From Xestospongia muta (Eukaryota; Porifera; Demospongiae; Haplosclerida; Petrosiidae), in the NCBI GenBank assembly GCA_963693285.1, contig OY848921.1, positions 2,557,646-2,621,645 of the forward strand: DNA of 64,000 nt. The letters are read 5' to 3'. A program made the translations under genes and the position numbers. Within the stretch, counting starts at the first letter, position 1, and each line of letters begins with the position of its first letter. Under the pieces are notes generated by a model that worked only from the letters and a program-made list of their open reading frames with translations, was not told the origin of the DNA and searched no databases. Below, piece after piece: positions 1 to 13,900 of the stretch.

Positions 1-68
1 GACTTTCTTGGATTACTGGTATGTTGCAAAGGTTTACATGTACATTACTTGTGTTTAATTAATTAAAG

Positions 69-2347
69 GAGCCTTCTGAAATTAAGTTAGGGGAAATTTT
101 GACCCTCACAAGAAGCAAGTCAAGACCTCATTTGAAACAAGTGGGAGAATACATATATATGGTTCCACTTTTGGAATCATTACAGTTATGTCTGAAAGAT
201 AGCACAGTGCAGGATGAGGTCTGTGTATTCAATAGTTGTGTGTACCACAATGATTACATTTTTATAGATATCAAGGGGTCATAAAAACACTCTAGGATAC
301 TTGGGTGATTACTGTGATGGCACTCAATTTAAGGAACACCCTCTTTTATCAACTGACCTGAATGCCCTTCAAATAATGCTGTATTTCGATGAGTTGGAAG
401 TGTGTAATCCACTCGGTACAAAGACCAAAAGTCATAAATTGGGTATGTTTTCTTCAATGTACTTATTGTTTAACAATCCATCCACAGGGATATTTTACTA
501 CATAATTGGGAATCTTAGGCCACACTTGCGATCAACATACCATGCTATAAACCTACTCGCTGTTGGGAAGTCTCAACACATTGAAAAATACGGTGTAAAT
601 GCTGTACTGAAGCCCTTTATGAGAGATTTGCTGGAGTTAGAAGAGGTATATATTATGTGACTTAATTTATCTACATGCATTACTTACCATACAGAATGGG
701 ATTACCATTAATTTGCATGGACAAGAGAAAGTGATCAAAGGAACACTCATATTGGTACCTGGGGATAACTTGGCATCTCACTACTTGGGAGGATACAAGC
801 TACCATCTGGAGCACTTCGAAAGTGTAGATTTTGTATGGCTACATATGATGAAATGAGTCAAAAGGTCCGTTTGTTTGTAAATAGAAGTACATGTATTGT
901 CACCTATAGTTTCTATCTGAAGATCATCATCCCAGAACTCGAGAAACTCACTCTCGTCATTGTGCATCTGTTTCCACTTCTTCAGATGAAGTTAACAAAG
1001 CAAATGCTACCACGTATGGTGTACGTTATGACTCTATTTTGAATACGTCAAACTACTTTCATGTGACTGAAGGAATGTGCCCCGATATAATGCATGATTT
1101 ACTTGAGGGAACTGTGCAGTTTGAGATGAGGCAGCTTCTGAATGTTCTGTTTGAGCAAAAATTAATTTCATTAGACCTACTAAATGAGAGAATCCAATCA
1201 TTTCCATTCAATGGCAGTGATGCTACTGACAAACCAACACTTATATCTACAGCTACTCTTAAACAATCTGATCATTCTGTTAAACAAAAAGGTGAGGAGT
1301 ACTTGTATGCATGCCACTCATTATTCAGTAAACAACATCAATGTAGCTGCTCAGATGTGGTGCCTAGCAAGGTTGTTTCCTCTACTTATCGGAAAAGAAA
1401 TTCCAGAAACATGTCAAGAGTGGCAAAACTATCTCCTTCTCTTAAAAATTTTGGACATAGTTTTTGCACCTGTTTTGACACTTGATCTTGTTGCATACTT
1501 GCGAACCCTTATCAGTGACCATCATCAGAGCTTTAAATGTCTATACCCTTTTTGCCGAATCACTCCAAAAATGCATTACATGATTCATTATCCTGACTGG
1601 ATTTCTAAGTAAGCATTGTGAAACGTTCAGTAATTCCATTCTAACAACTAGGTGTGGCCCACCTGTGACATTCTGGTGTATGAGATTTGAGGGAAAACAC
1701 AATTATTTTAAGGATATCGCCCAAAGGATCAAATGTTTTCGAAACATCCCAAAGACTCTATCTTTCCATCATCAGCGCCTGCATTGCTACTACATGAACT
1801 CAAGCTTAAGCTGTTTTGAGAGGCCTATCACTTCTGGTCCAGGTTTGCTAATAATTAAGGTTATTTTACTTAAGGAAACTTTATGTTTTAACTAGGTACT
1901 CAAGTTTCATTGCTAACATTTACTTACAAGGATCACTTACAAAGAAAGATTCCAACATTAGATGATGATTCCTTGGTCACATGGTGAGTAATAAAGCTAC
2001 TACCTGACTAAGATATCCTTTTTAAATCATGCAGTGTACACTGGATGAAAGCACAAGGAATTGTCTATAAGATTGGTTTCATTGTCGTACTATCTGTTGA
2101 CTTGTCACCAGTATTCGGTAGAATTGATGGCATCATAGTTCATGATGTTACCAATTTTTACTTTGTGTGTAAAGTCTTAACTACAGTTTGCTTTAGTGAA
2201 CATTTCCATTCATTCGAAGTAGAGTCAAGTAGTAATACTGACGTTGTTTCTTATTTCGATATATATGATCATACACCACTGCATATGTACCATGTTGATA
2301 ACACTTCATTTATAACACTGAAGTATCATTTAATTGAGAATATTTGA
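69..2347 (+). CDS. Tnp2-type transposase-like protein, 5' end outside window
   Basis: Exons can be chained by GT-AG sites at about 69-219, 296-440, 489-642, 696-866, 926-1291, 1335-1610, 1653-1844, 1896-1983 and 2040-2347, with a TGA stop at 2345-2347. Recognisable blocks are DYCDGTQFKEHPLLSTD, a CxxC pair in RKCRFCMATYDEM, the strongly conserved EGMCPDIMHDLLEGT, and KMHYMIHYPDW followed by FWCMRFEGKHNYFK. I know this series from Tnp2-domain proteins of EnSpm/CACTA DNA transposons, which are common in sponges and cnidarians. The N-terminus lies left of the window. All blocks I can read stay open and the splice sites are good, so the copy looks recent. It could be an autonomous element or a domesticated gene; the terminus at 2510 favours an element. 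The exon borders are my reading and may be off by a few bases. Confidence 0.7.
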
Positions 2348-2369
2348 TTAATTCCAAAATCTTTTATAT

Positions 2370-2510
2370 GCATGTAACGTTCTGGTTCACACATGAAAGT
2401 GTGTTTCACACACTACTTTCCATCACACCAAAAGATAGTATGTCATGCACACCATTAATGAAAGTGTGTTGACAGTGTGGTGTGTTGAACACACCGATGT
2501 TTTTTGAGTG
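2370..2510 (+). mobile_element. Right terminus of a CACTA/EnSpm-like element
   Basis: Just after the transposase stop there is a run of short GTGTGTT/AACACAC motifs in both orientations, including the near-palindrome gtgtgttgaacacac, ending in tttttgagtg. Read on the other strand this starts CACTCAAAAAAC. CACTA elements begin with CACT and carry subterminal short repeats bound by the transposase, so this is a plausible 3' end. The matching left end is outside the window, so the terminal inverted repeat and target duplication cannot be confirmed. Confidence 0.45.
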
Positions 2511-3120
2511 TATAGACTTTACTACTATAGAAAAATGTGATGCCGTCAATGCTGAAAATGCTTATGCTTTTTTAAAATGGTATAATTACTCTTGTCAGGA
2601 ATTTGCATACTTCTCTAGTAAATCTCCTATAAAATCTAGACAGCAAACATTAAACCACACGTTAGAAATTGCAAGTAGAGGATTATCAAATACAGACACA
2701 CCCCTTCACTGAACAAAATGATGGACATTATAATGACCAAAACAGTTTCAGAATGATTTCTCATTTTAAAGAATTATTTTTCAAATGTTTTTTTCGTGCA
2801 GCATACCAGGCCTTCTTAGCATTGTTTTGAATAACATGCATATACGTGTGTAACAGGTTGTTGTTTTCATCATCTTATTTTATTATTATATGCAACTTGT
2901 TCTTAAACTATAATACAGTACCCTCTCTACACATATTATAAATATGTGTCACACCTACCATATTAAATACAAATTCATTTTAGTAAAGTCTATTTTGAGA
3001 CCATATTCTACACATTCTTGTTAAAACTTGACCTTAACAAAGCAAACTATGACAACATTCTAATTACATGTACGTGAATACATACATGTCTTTATACATG
3101 TATATCTTATCTTATATTAG
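2511..3120. other. AT-rich stretch, no supported gene
   Basis: An open frame of about 76 codons ends at 2712 but has no splice signals or motifs I recognise, and its start overlaps the transposon end. The rest is AT-rich with scattered ATG-rich words. It may hold the 5' exons of the ankyrin gene that follows, but I cannot place them. Confidence 0.4.
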
Positions 3121-6100
3121 AATGGAAAGACAGCATTCTTTGTGGCTACTGAGAAAAACCATACAGATATTGTGCTTCTTCTGATTGAGAGTGGCTGCTC
3201 TGTTGACATTAAGGATAAAGTGAGTTAATATAGGTACTAGTACTACTTAACAAAGATACTCACTATAATAATACTTATCTTTAGTTTAGCAAGCTAGCCT
3301 CTCCTTCTTATTGACAAGTTACAGGCTTAGAAACAAACTAGACTTACTGCCTTATTGGAATATGTGGAATATATGCAGTAATTTTATCCTCAGACTACCA
3401 TAGTGAATTATATAGATCAAGTGTCTTTGCCTTGATTTTTTTGCACAATAAATGTTGTAATAAAAACATTTATCTACCCACACCTTGTTTACTTTCAAGT
3501 CTTAAAATAGTAGCATTAGATGTCACATGATAATAAGGACATTTCTTTGCAAAGATTTGAATTAAGTAATTTCATTAGACACCACAGTACCTGGCATGAT
3601 GACTACCTCAACTTGTCAAAAAGTAGGAGGGGCTAGCTCTTTAACCTCAAGTATATGTTTAAATATTGAGAAACAAAACTTTTAAAAGTGTCTTATCTTT
3701 ATAAATGTCTATAATCTATAGAATATACATGTATACAGTATATCATGTATATGTATGCTAAATATTAAGTTTTATCTAACATAGAATACATATTATGTCA
3801 CATCAATGTAAGTTATATATCTACTGTAATAGCATTATTACTACATAATGCAAATTATATTGTTATTACACCATCTTTGTATTCTCAGGTTGATGACTCT
3901 GCTTTACATTTGGCAGCCTGCAATGATAATGTTGACATTATTAGGACGATTTTGAACCATGCTATTCAAATTGACGTTAAGAATCAGGTGAGTATAATTA
4001 TAACTAGAGCTATGTTACAACCATATTTTGTATGAGAATGTATTGGTAGGTTGGATTTATTTGATCTGTAATTGCAATTACTTTATCCAATTGTGTGTTA
4101 TAATTTTATGCAATTTATATAGCGACTGCTGTTCAATCTAATTTTAATAGTATAACTAAAATAAATGATTGAACTTATTGTGACATAGAAATTAATTAAT
4201 TCTTATAGTCCTTAAGAACTGGGGAACAGCCATTCAGCATTCTATTATAGACAATTTGGACCTTTCATTGACTGCTTTATAAGATGATCTTTTTCAGCAT
4301 CTCATGTATTTCATGTTCTACCTTTATTGAACTAGACCATTCATTTTTAATACATGAATTTAATGCAAATAATTGTAACATTAGTTTCTCATTTCATTAT
4401 CATTTGTATTTTAAATATTAAATCAACAATACTATAGAAGTTAAGAGCTTTTTTCTTTCTTAGAGTGGGGACACACCACTTCACGATGCTTGTTCTCAAG
4501 GTTCAGTTAATACTATCAAGTTTCTCTTATCATCTGGACGGGTGGATCCAATGTCCAAGAATAATTATGACCAAGCACCTATTATGAATAATTATGACCA
4601 AGCACGTTAAGAATCAGGTGAGTATAATTATAACTAGAGCTATGTTACAACCATATTTTGTATGAGAATGTATTGGTAGGTTGGATTTATTTGATCTGTA
4701 ATTGCAATTACTTTATCCAATTGTGTGTTATAATTTTATGCAATTTATATAGCGACTGCTGTTCAATCTAATTTTAATAGTATAACTAAAATAAATGATT
4801 GAACTTATTGTGACATAGAAATTAATTAATTCTTATAGTCCTTAAGAACTGGGGAACAGCCATTCAGCATTCTATTATAGACAATTTGGACCTTTCATTG
4901 ACTGCTTTATAAGATGATCTTTTTCAGCATCTCATGTATTTCATGTTCTACCTTTATTGAACTAGACCATTCATTTTTAATACATGAATTTAATGCAAAT
5001 AATTGTAACATTAGTTTCTCATTTCATTATCATTTGTATTTTAAATATTAAATCAACAATACTATAGAAGTTAAGAGCTTTTTTCTTTCTTAGAGTGGGG
5101 ACACACCACTTCACGATGCTTGTTCTCAAGGTTCAGTTAATACTATCAAGTTTCTCTTATCATCTGGACGGGTGGATCCAATGTCCAAGAATAATTATGA
5201 CCAAGCACCTGTGGAACTTGTTCCTCAAAATCACAAAAATTGTTTTGAAATTTTAAAAATGTTTGAGCCATTTCTACAAAGTCAAGCTGACTTTCCCGTG
5301 GAATTGTATGGTAAAGTCATCATGTGTGGCACCACTACTTCAGGGAAAAGTTCTCTTACTGCAGCCATCATGGAACGAGCTAAAAAACCAGCTGATCACA
5401 AGTTTGATACATCTGAATGTGTCACAGTAGAACCATTAACAGCTGGTATTAATGTACATACCTTTACAAGCCATGAAATAGGGAATGTCGTCCTCTATGA
5501 CCTTGCTGGTCATAGGGAATATTACAGTAGTCATGCTGCTGTCCTGGAAAATCTCATGTTGAGGTCACCTGCTGTGTTTTTGATTTTTTTCAAGCTTATT
5601 AGTGCCATTGAAATGATAAGAAAGGAATTGTATTACTGGTTTAACTTCATTGAAAATGTCTGCAAAGGAATGAAAAGTTCAAAGCGATCCCGAATCATCG
5701 TCATTGGAAGTCGACTGGATGAGCTTACTTCTAGCTTGGATCCAATTGTCAAAGTTGTCAATGAAGTTGCTACGAAGGCCACCTATTCACAAGAATTCTG
5801 TGGGTTTCTACCAATGGAATGCCATCGTCCTGGAGGGAAAGGAGTCAAAGAATTTATCATTACATTGTCAAAGAGCTGTAAAGCTGTTCTTGATCGAACT
5901 AACAAAACTAGTTTTGACCGAGCCGACAAAATTAGTATCTATTGCCATGTCCTATTCTCCTTCCTGCAGCTTCTTCAAAGAGTAGCCATTAGTTTAGAAG
6001 AGTTATGTGCTTTGTTAAGGGAGCGTAACGATCCTTCTCTTCCATCTGAAATGTCAGTGTTACTTGAATTCTTGACCACTTTAAGTGACAAGGGTCTCAT

Positions 6101-6236
6101 TTTATTCCTCAGAAATGAGGTAGGTCAAAGTTGGGTAGTCATAAACAGAACTGCTCTACTATCAGAAGTCAATGGTGTCCTCTTTGCTTATATAGTACTT
6201 AGAAACCAAATAACCATGGAAGGAATATGCCTATAA
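3121..6236 (+). CDS. Ankyrin-Roc-COR GTPase (ROCO-like), partial and damaged
   Basis: Ankyrin repeats are encoded one per 99-bp phase-0 exon at 3121-3219 and 3889-3987, and a third repeat opens the exon at 5094 (duplicated at 4464). The repeats show the usual pattern, for example SALHLAACNDNVDIIR and TPLHDACSQGSVNTIKFLL. The last exon (5094-6236) continues into a small GTPase of the Roc type: P-loop GTTTSGKSS near 5332, a Walker-B/G3 motif DLAGHREYY near 5505, and a G4-like SRLDEL near 5710. A helical winged-helix stretch like the start of COR follows. The frame then ends at 6236 after a short non-conserved tail, where family members continue. A frameshifted COR-like word, NSDNMISFL, can be read just downstream (about 6260). 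So it is probably truncated by mutation. The 5' start was not found. ROCO proteins act as signalling GTPases; the partner is unknown. Confidence 0.6.
3974..5210. repeat. 607-bp tandem duplication (3974-4580 and 4604-5210)
   Basis: The two copies, offset by 630 bp, show no difference that I could find. Each contains the end of one ankyrin exon with its donor, a whole intron, and the next ankyrin exon. A 23-bp filler (4581-4603) joins them and is itself a partial copy of the word ataattatgaccaagcac found at the copy ends. In the first copy the ankyrin exon opened at 4464 reads into an in-frame TAA at 4608-4610. Confidence 0.9.
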
Positions 6237-7960
6237 AGACAACTATGAACATTACCAACTCAGATAACATGATTTCATTCCTATCGCTTCATTATATATA
6301 TTAATTCAAGAGGTTATTAGTGACGCTAATGAAAGATGTTCGAGGTTCAACTTTGTACTTTTCTTCTTTTTCTTAGTGATGCTTTCTTCATCAAGATCCA
6401 ACTTTACATTATTCTTCTTTTAGTCAACATAATATTAAAACTCAAGCAATCCACACAAGAAATAGGGTATGAGCATTGTGAGTCACATGATAGAAGCATT
6501 TTGATTGGTCTACCCAAAATGCTTGTAGAGCCTTAATTTTAAATACAAGTTGGCCCATATGTTCCTTCACTTTGTAGAGTGTCTGGTTTTGCAATTGAGA
6601 ATACTTAATAGCTAGTGATGACTACTTTATAACAATTCTAATCATCATATTGATAATATACCAATACAAGCACCCTCTGGCCATTTATTCTTCTTGATTT
6701 TAATGCCTTTTAGGTCTATAGTTTTCAATGGCATCTTGCATTTTACAATATGAATACACATTACACAGTAACTGCTACTACTTAAGTACAATGCAAAGAC
6801 ACTGTCTTCCTTGTACACATATTTGCTGTGCTCAAACATGTATTTACACAAAGCCTCAATGTTCCAATTTCTTCTGCTTTTTGTATTGACTAGTACTACT
6901 TCTATTGTTAAAGAGTATGATAATGAAGAAACTTTCATTGTTAGCATATTTTGTGTTTGCTTCATAATCACAGCAATTTTGCTAATACTGACCACTAAAT
7001 AAAGGTGTAAATTATAACTATAATACTCAAAACATTAAATTTTATATTCACAGGTTTATAATAATAAGAATTTTACTAACTTTTCTTTGCTCATTGACTT
7101 TGTGTAAAGCCTTGACTTTATCCCATGGTATTGTTTTCATTTCACTTATCCTTATTTTGAGGTCACCTCAATACTTTCACATTGCTCTGCAGTTCATGAA
7201 CTGCATGTGTAGCATCTCTTAGCTGTCCAATGTGTTATATCATTCTCCTGTGTCCAACATACAGGTACACATAACACTTTGTCCAAAACAAGCATTTGTG
7301 TTTTGTTTTATTCTATTATTGTATGTGACAATTGAAAATGACAAATAAAATTAAATGCATATAGCATTTAATAAATTTTACTAATTCTCACTGTGAAGTC
7401 TGTCTTGCAAAACAATTATAGGATTTTTTCCACTTGGCATGCTGCAATATATATATATATATATATTATGCCAATGAAGTCTGTATTTTTGTGTTACCAT
7501 CCTCTATCTGGCCCATGCCATTCTCCAATATTTGATAGAGGGAAGGCAATGTCTGGGCAATCTTACATTCAAAGTTAGAAAACTATAAATATTATTACAC
7601 CCTCAGATCGCATGACTTCATTCCTACTTTTTGTGATGAACCAGTGAAATAATTAATTCTACTAGAATAATAACAATTAGAAGAGATACTTTTGATAGGT
7701 AGCAACTTTTATTTTAATTTAGCTAGAATAAAATTTTAATTCAAAAGATTAGCTCTTTTGTTTGTCTTGTAATCAATATAGTCCTTGAAATTTTATAGCC
7801 TTATAGCTTTATTAAAAGAAATCTGATGATTTTAGTGATAATAACAAAATTATATGGACAAAAGTTAAAGGGGTGTTTAAGTTGCTTATCTGGAGAAATT
7901 CCCCCTTATCAAAAAACCACTGCTTGCCAGCTAAGTATTTGCATCATTTTGTCCTCACAG
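6237..7960. other. Intergenic, with decayed COR-like scraps
   Basis: No intact gene. About 6240-6290 and about 7579-7625 are similar to each other (aactat..aa..att then tcagat..catga.ttcattcct) and both read as a broken NSD/PSD-x-M-x-SFL segment like the COR domain of Roc proteins. There is a perfect 16-bp palindrome, gcagttcatgaactgc, at about 7190-7205 and a short (AT)n run near 7447-7470. Confidence 0.45.
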
Positions 7961-10900
7961 AAACTGTTAATGTGGAAGAAAGTACAGATTTGACTAATAC
8001 TGCTAATCTCCAGACCACTGGTGAGCTTTAAAATTTATCATGATAATTAAATTGTTGATTATGTGTTATAGAGTAAATTGACCATACATTACATCACTGA
8101 AGAAGTAAATTTTAAATTCATGAGCACTTGCTTACTTTCTGCCATTTTGTGTGAGTAGCAAAAAGCAGTCAAGTGTTCTTGTAGTTCTTACATGGCCATG
8201 TAAACAGTTTCAACCAGGAGAATTAAAAAAAGATATGACTGATTAAATTAGCAGACAATGCTCTTAAGGGTTATGTTACGATAACTTGTAAATTTAATAG
8301 TGATTGTGCAATTATAATTATTTTCAAGTATATCCCTAATTTATGTTGGTACACCTGACAAGAATGTATTAATAAACCCTCATCTCACTTGAGAGTGAGT
8401 TAGAATAGTCTTAGATATCACTCTTTAATTCTTGGTAAATTATCCATGGACTGACTCAAATACTGTCATGTACTTGTCACATGTCATTCAGACTATATAT
8501 AGCACTATAAATATTTTGCATTAAAGAAATGGGTGGATTAGCAGAAAAATGACTAACGAGAATCATATCCTTGTTATAGTTTTGTTTTTGAATATAATAT
8601 AATACTTTGCATTGGATTTTGGTCTATTACATATATTGACAAATTTTATGTTCATTTTAAATCATTTCTTGTAGATGGTCGAGAAGATCTTGTTAAAGTT
8701 ACTGAAGCTCAGAAAATAGGTTAGTTACTGTTATGACTTTTGTACTGTTTGTATATAGCAATAACAATGGCTGGTCAATAACCTATACATTGAGCTTATG
8801 TTGACTTCAAAATTTATGTAAATCTTCAAAAGGACTTCTTGCAATACTTTTCAGAATATGAAGGATCTAGCTTGTCTGGGAATAATGCTTTACATTGAGA
8901 AATGTCATGTCACAGCCTGTATTAGCAAATAAAGAGAGGTTGGGCAATAATGTATATTTGTGGCTTGATATCATAGAAGTTCAAAGTGATGTCAACACAA
9001 TATCTGGATATAGTTCTGTATGTCACTTTATAAGTCTAAGGATCTTATCAGCACTTTCAACTTCTATGGTATCATGTCACAAGTTAAGTAATGTAGCAAT
9101 GTTTAATGCTGAATAACTTATCAATGTATGTCTTTAAGTAATAGAATTTAATAAGTTAAATGATTGTTTTCTGCTTAAATAGATTTTCGATATCTTCATA
9201 AAGCCATCCAAGGTAGTGGAAAAGTTGAAGCCAATGTTTCTAAAGTTCTTGTGCAAGGTCCTGCTCGAGTTGGCAAGACCTCGGTGAAATGTCTTGTTCT
9301 TTCTAAGCTTTACGATAGTATAGTCAGTACTGGTATTGCTGAGCGCCCACAAGTAGCAGTTGGAGATTTTTCGGCACAACAGTTTTGTCAAGATGAAAAG
9401 AAGAAATGGAAACTGGTCACAGATGATGACTTCATTGAAATGTTTGCAAATGATATCAAGTCTCTTATAGAAAAGGATGATGCTATGAAGACACAAAATA
9501 AAGAAGTAGAATACAACAATGAAGCACAAGATGGCACTCGCCCTAGCAGTAGAAACGTAACAGAGGATCATAGTCAATATAATATTGATGAAACACAGCT
9601 AGATAGTGATGATCAGTATGAACAAGATAACAATGCCCAGTTTAATCAAGAGGAAGGTAATAGGAATTTAGAGGTGGCTGAGGATAACAGTGTTGAGTTA
9701 ACTGTTTCCACTACACCTAACATCATTTCTTCAACTACTGATCCAGATCCCAAGGAAGAACCTGGTTCACAACCAATAGAAGAAAGTGGCAATGATGTAG
9801 TAGCATTACAGGCTCTTAGTGAAACTTCTAGCATGGCTAAGACATCTTCACTAGTCGATGATAGTTATACTGCAGTGAAGCGGTTATCAGATATTCTCGG
9901 TAAAGCTTCTTCCCAGACTGGCAAATTAACATTGTACAAGGACTGGCTCTACTTTATTGATTCTGGGGGTCAAATCCAATTTCAGCAGATTTTACAGGCA
10001 TTTATACCTTATGCATCAGCCCTCATGCTAGTTATTAGTCTAGCAGATAGCCTCTCTAACCAGTCACCTACTGAATTACAATGTGAAGATGGGAAGAAGT
10101 ACGTTGTAAGTGAGCACTCGCTACCCATCAAGACTCTCTTAAAACGTCTTATAAGTATGGTCAACTTCAGCAATCAGCATGAAGATATGACTAGTAGTGA
10201 TAAATGTCTTGCTTCTGCAATCAAGCCTCCAGATAAATTGAAAGTCATTGCTGTTGCTACTCATCGAGATAAATATGATGAGCTGATACAGAATGGAGAG
10301 ATTACGGAAACCATTGAAGAGAAGGAGGATCAGCTTAAACAGATTTTTCAATCTGTGAAGGGTAATTTGTCATATGAAAACCTTGTTACTAGAAAAATCC
10401 TCTCTGAAGTCGATGGCAGTAAAGCATCTGATCCTGAGGAAAAGCATGATGATAACCTTAAGAAAATGATGGAAGACATTCGTGATGAATTAAGCAAACA
10501 AGCTTTTAAAGTGAATATTCCATTAAGGTGGTATGCATATGAAATTCTACTTCGTCACAAAGCTCGTGACAGTTGTGGTGTACTGCCATTGGAAGAATGT
10601 GTATCTTCTGGTGTTGAGTTAGGTTTAGAAGAGGGAGAAATCGATAGTGCTTTAAAATTTTTATATCTCCTTAACTCTATTCTGTACTATCCAGAAAAAG
10701 TGTCTAGGCTAGTTTTCATTGATCCTTATAGCCTTATTCAAGTAGTCAATGAGCTTATGGTTCTTATTTGTAAAATACGCAGTGGAGTTGATGTTGGTCG
10801 AGGAACACATGCTTTACTAGAAATGGCTAAGTTTGGCATCATTACTAGGGAGGTGTTTTCACACAAAGATTTTAAAATGTTTACGAGTATATACGCCAAG

Positions 10901-13900
10901 TTTCATAATTTTAAAAATTATTTATTCAATATTTTCACACATCTTCTACTAGCAAAGAAGTTGCCAGGCAACAAACCACCTAATGACAAATATTTTATGC
11001 CTGCATTGTTGCCCTTAATTGATCCTTTGGATGCAGTTCCATTTTCAAGCTCTGATAGCACTCCATTGCTGTTTCACTTTGAAAATGGTGCTCCAGTAGG
11101 GTTTTTTTGTGCTATGATTGTCAATCTCCTCTCATGTGAAGATTATATTACTGATGATGACAATAATGGACTCTATAATGACTTTTCGTGGTCACTTGAC
11201 ACTAAGTCTACTCCCGAGATGCACTCCAATGCTATTATATTACGCAACTATGATTTGTTGGGAAGAGTTGGTTTGGTAGAATCTTCAGATTGGTTTGAGA
11301 TCCACTGTGAACGTCGTGAAGATCAGACTGAAGTCAAGGAAGCTATTGAAAATGCTATCAAGGAGACCAAAACAAAGCGAAACATTGGTAAAGGAATGAA
11401 ATTAGATATTGCTTTCTTTTGTCCTTGTGGTAAACAGCCTCGTCATCCTGCTATTTTGCAACAGCATTACCAAGAGCTTTACTGTAATTTGCCTCATGGT
11501 GGTTGTGTCAGTGGCTCTCCACAAATGTCATGGATTACTTCTTTGAAGAGCAATCCAGGTATGACATTTTATTTATTGGAAATGTTACTTACGTTATTAT
11601 TATTATAACTACAGGTAAAAGACCAGAACTGCGTCATCTTGTACAACTATTAGCACCTATTTGTTCTAGATGGGATTTACTTGGTGGACAACTTGGAGTA
11701 GAAGGAGACTTCATTGAGAGATTAAAAAATTGTGAAAAAACATCTGAAACAAAACTAACGGAAGTTCTGCAGAAATGGATCAACATCAAACCTACACCTG
11801 TAACATGGAAGAAGGTCATCGAGGTTGTAAAAGGTCCTGTTGTTCAGAAGGTAGATGTAGCTAGGACTATACAGGAGTCCTTGAAGCATATACGAATTGA
11901 GCAAAAAAAAATCAAAAGACAAAGTAAGCCTACAACTTTTGATATTTATGTATATTAGTATCATATGTGATCATTTTATCCTAATTGAAGTCATGATTGA
12001 TTACGATTTATTAAATGATTCCATTGCATGTGTCATCATGATTGTTGTTATTGTTGAGATTGTTTGTAATATAAAAGGAAGAGTATATAGTAGGAAGTTT
12101 GAGGCAATTGATCTTTACTGTTTATGTGGTTTCATCTTGTCACTCACAAGAAATTAATATTATGGAATTTCTATACAGCTTTATGTGCAAATGTTTAGCT
12201 TAGTTGTCTACTGCTATATGACTCCTTACTTTGATAGAGAATACTCTATAGCTATGTTGGCATTATCCAGCTATATAATTGCAAAAATTGAGTCAAAAGT
12301 AGTGCAATTTTGATAAAGTATGTATAACCTTGTTATTGGATGTAGTTAGAGGGAGAGAAATTGGCAAATTTGGAAAATTATATTTCATTAATTCATTAAA
12401 CATTTTCCCTCTTATTTGGGTGTAATAGTGGTAGTCAGAACAAATACAATGAGCATGTTTTCCCATATTGTTTCATGACACTTAAAAATATTTTAAAAAA
12501 GCAGCAAGCTTCCCAATGTAGATGGTCCTTTGAAGAGACATCTTCTATCTCAAGTTATAACTTGTTATTAAGTAGTCATTTAGCACATTTAATTTCACTA
12601 AAATCTATTTTACATTTATATTCTCCAATATTTTTTCTACCATATTTCCTTCTATATGATCTACCAAATTTCTTTTGTGAAATGTAGAATTATGCTTATA
12701 AATTAAACATTTATCCTTGGAAGTTTTTGCTATGCAGTTTTTTCAAAATACATATTTATGATCTTATCATTTCCTTTTTTATTTACAGGAGATAAAGATA
12801 CAAATTGTTCAAAGGAAGCAGAGTTAATTGACGAAGATATGAGTGATATTCCTCAATTATGTAAGTGTGCAGTATTAACATTACATTACATTATCAGCTG
12901 CTTTCTACTTTCGTAGATATCAAGCCTGATAAACTTGAGGTTTTAAGAAAACTAGTTTGTATTTATGCATCATGGCGTGGTATTGGTCTTGATCTTGGAG
13001 TAAGCTATAATGACCTTCAAAGCTTGGCTGAATCCAATTTGTCTGATCAAGCAAAACTTGATCATGTCCTTCAGAAGTGGATTGAAATGGATGGTCAAGC
13101 TACTCCTGTCACTTGGAAAGTGATTCTAGATGTCGTTAAGGGACCACTAGTTCAGAATAAAGTTGTAGCCTTGGAGATATACAAGTCACTAAAATACCCA
13201 GATGCTAATCAACAGAATATTTCAGGTAAGCACTATTGTGATTTCACAACTATATAGTAAATTTAATAAACATTCCAGCAGAGTCTGTAAATTTCAGAGG
13301 ATTTAAAATGTGCATGGCAAACTAGTCAATTTTGTGCAAAATGGCATTGTATTCAGTTAAAGTTGATTGAAGTCATAGTACACAAAGCAAAAACTATCTA
13401 CAGTATAGCATTAGTATATTAAAAATGAATAAGAAAGAAAGGAAATGACAGACTTTATTTTTGTCTGGATAACCAATACTAAAGATCATAAGCAATATGT
13501 AGATAGAATTAATATAACAACCAATCAAATATTAATAACTGAGTCCCTAGTAACAGTCTACCAAACAATTATAATGGAGTCATCACCTAATAGACAACTA
13601 GATACCTTCATGAGTATGGTTGTTTTGATCTTTTAAGATCTCACAAGCAAATAATTATGGTAAGCAAAAATTAAGCCTTAAGATAATATTTACTCTCCAG
13701 AAATTTAGCAAGACAGATATCTCACTGTAGCAGTAAAACCACCCATGACAAAATATCTATGGTAGTGGTGTAACCACACCTTGATGCAGCTATGCAGCAG
13801 TTTCAATTATGATAATGTTAATTTTCTTACTTAGAGTGGTAGTAATTAAGAAATTACTTCCTCTCTAACTAAGGCTACTAATAATTAGACGTGAATAAGT

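Noticed and set aside
2482..2712. 76-codon plus-strand frame after the transposon end
   Set aside because: Starts inside the transposon terminus; no motifs, splice sites or neighbours supporting it.
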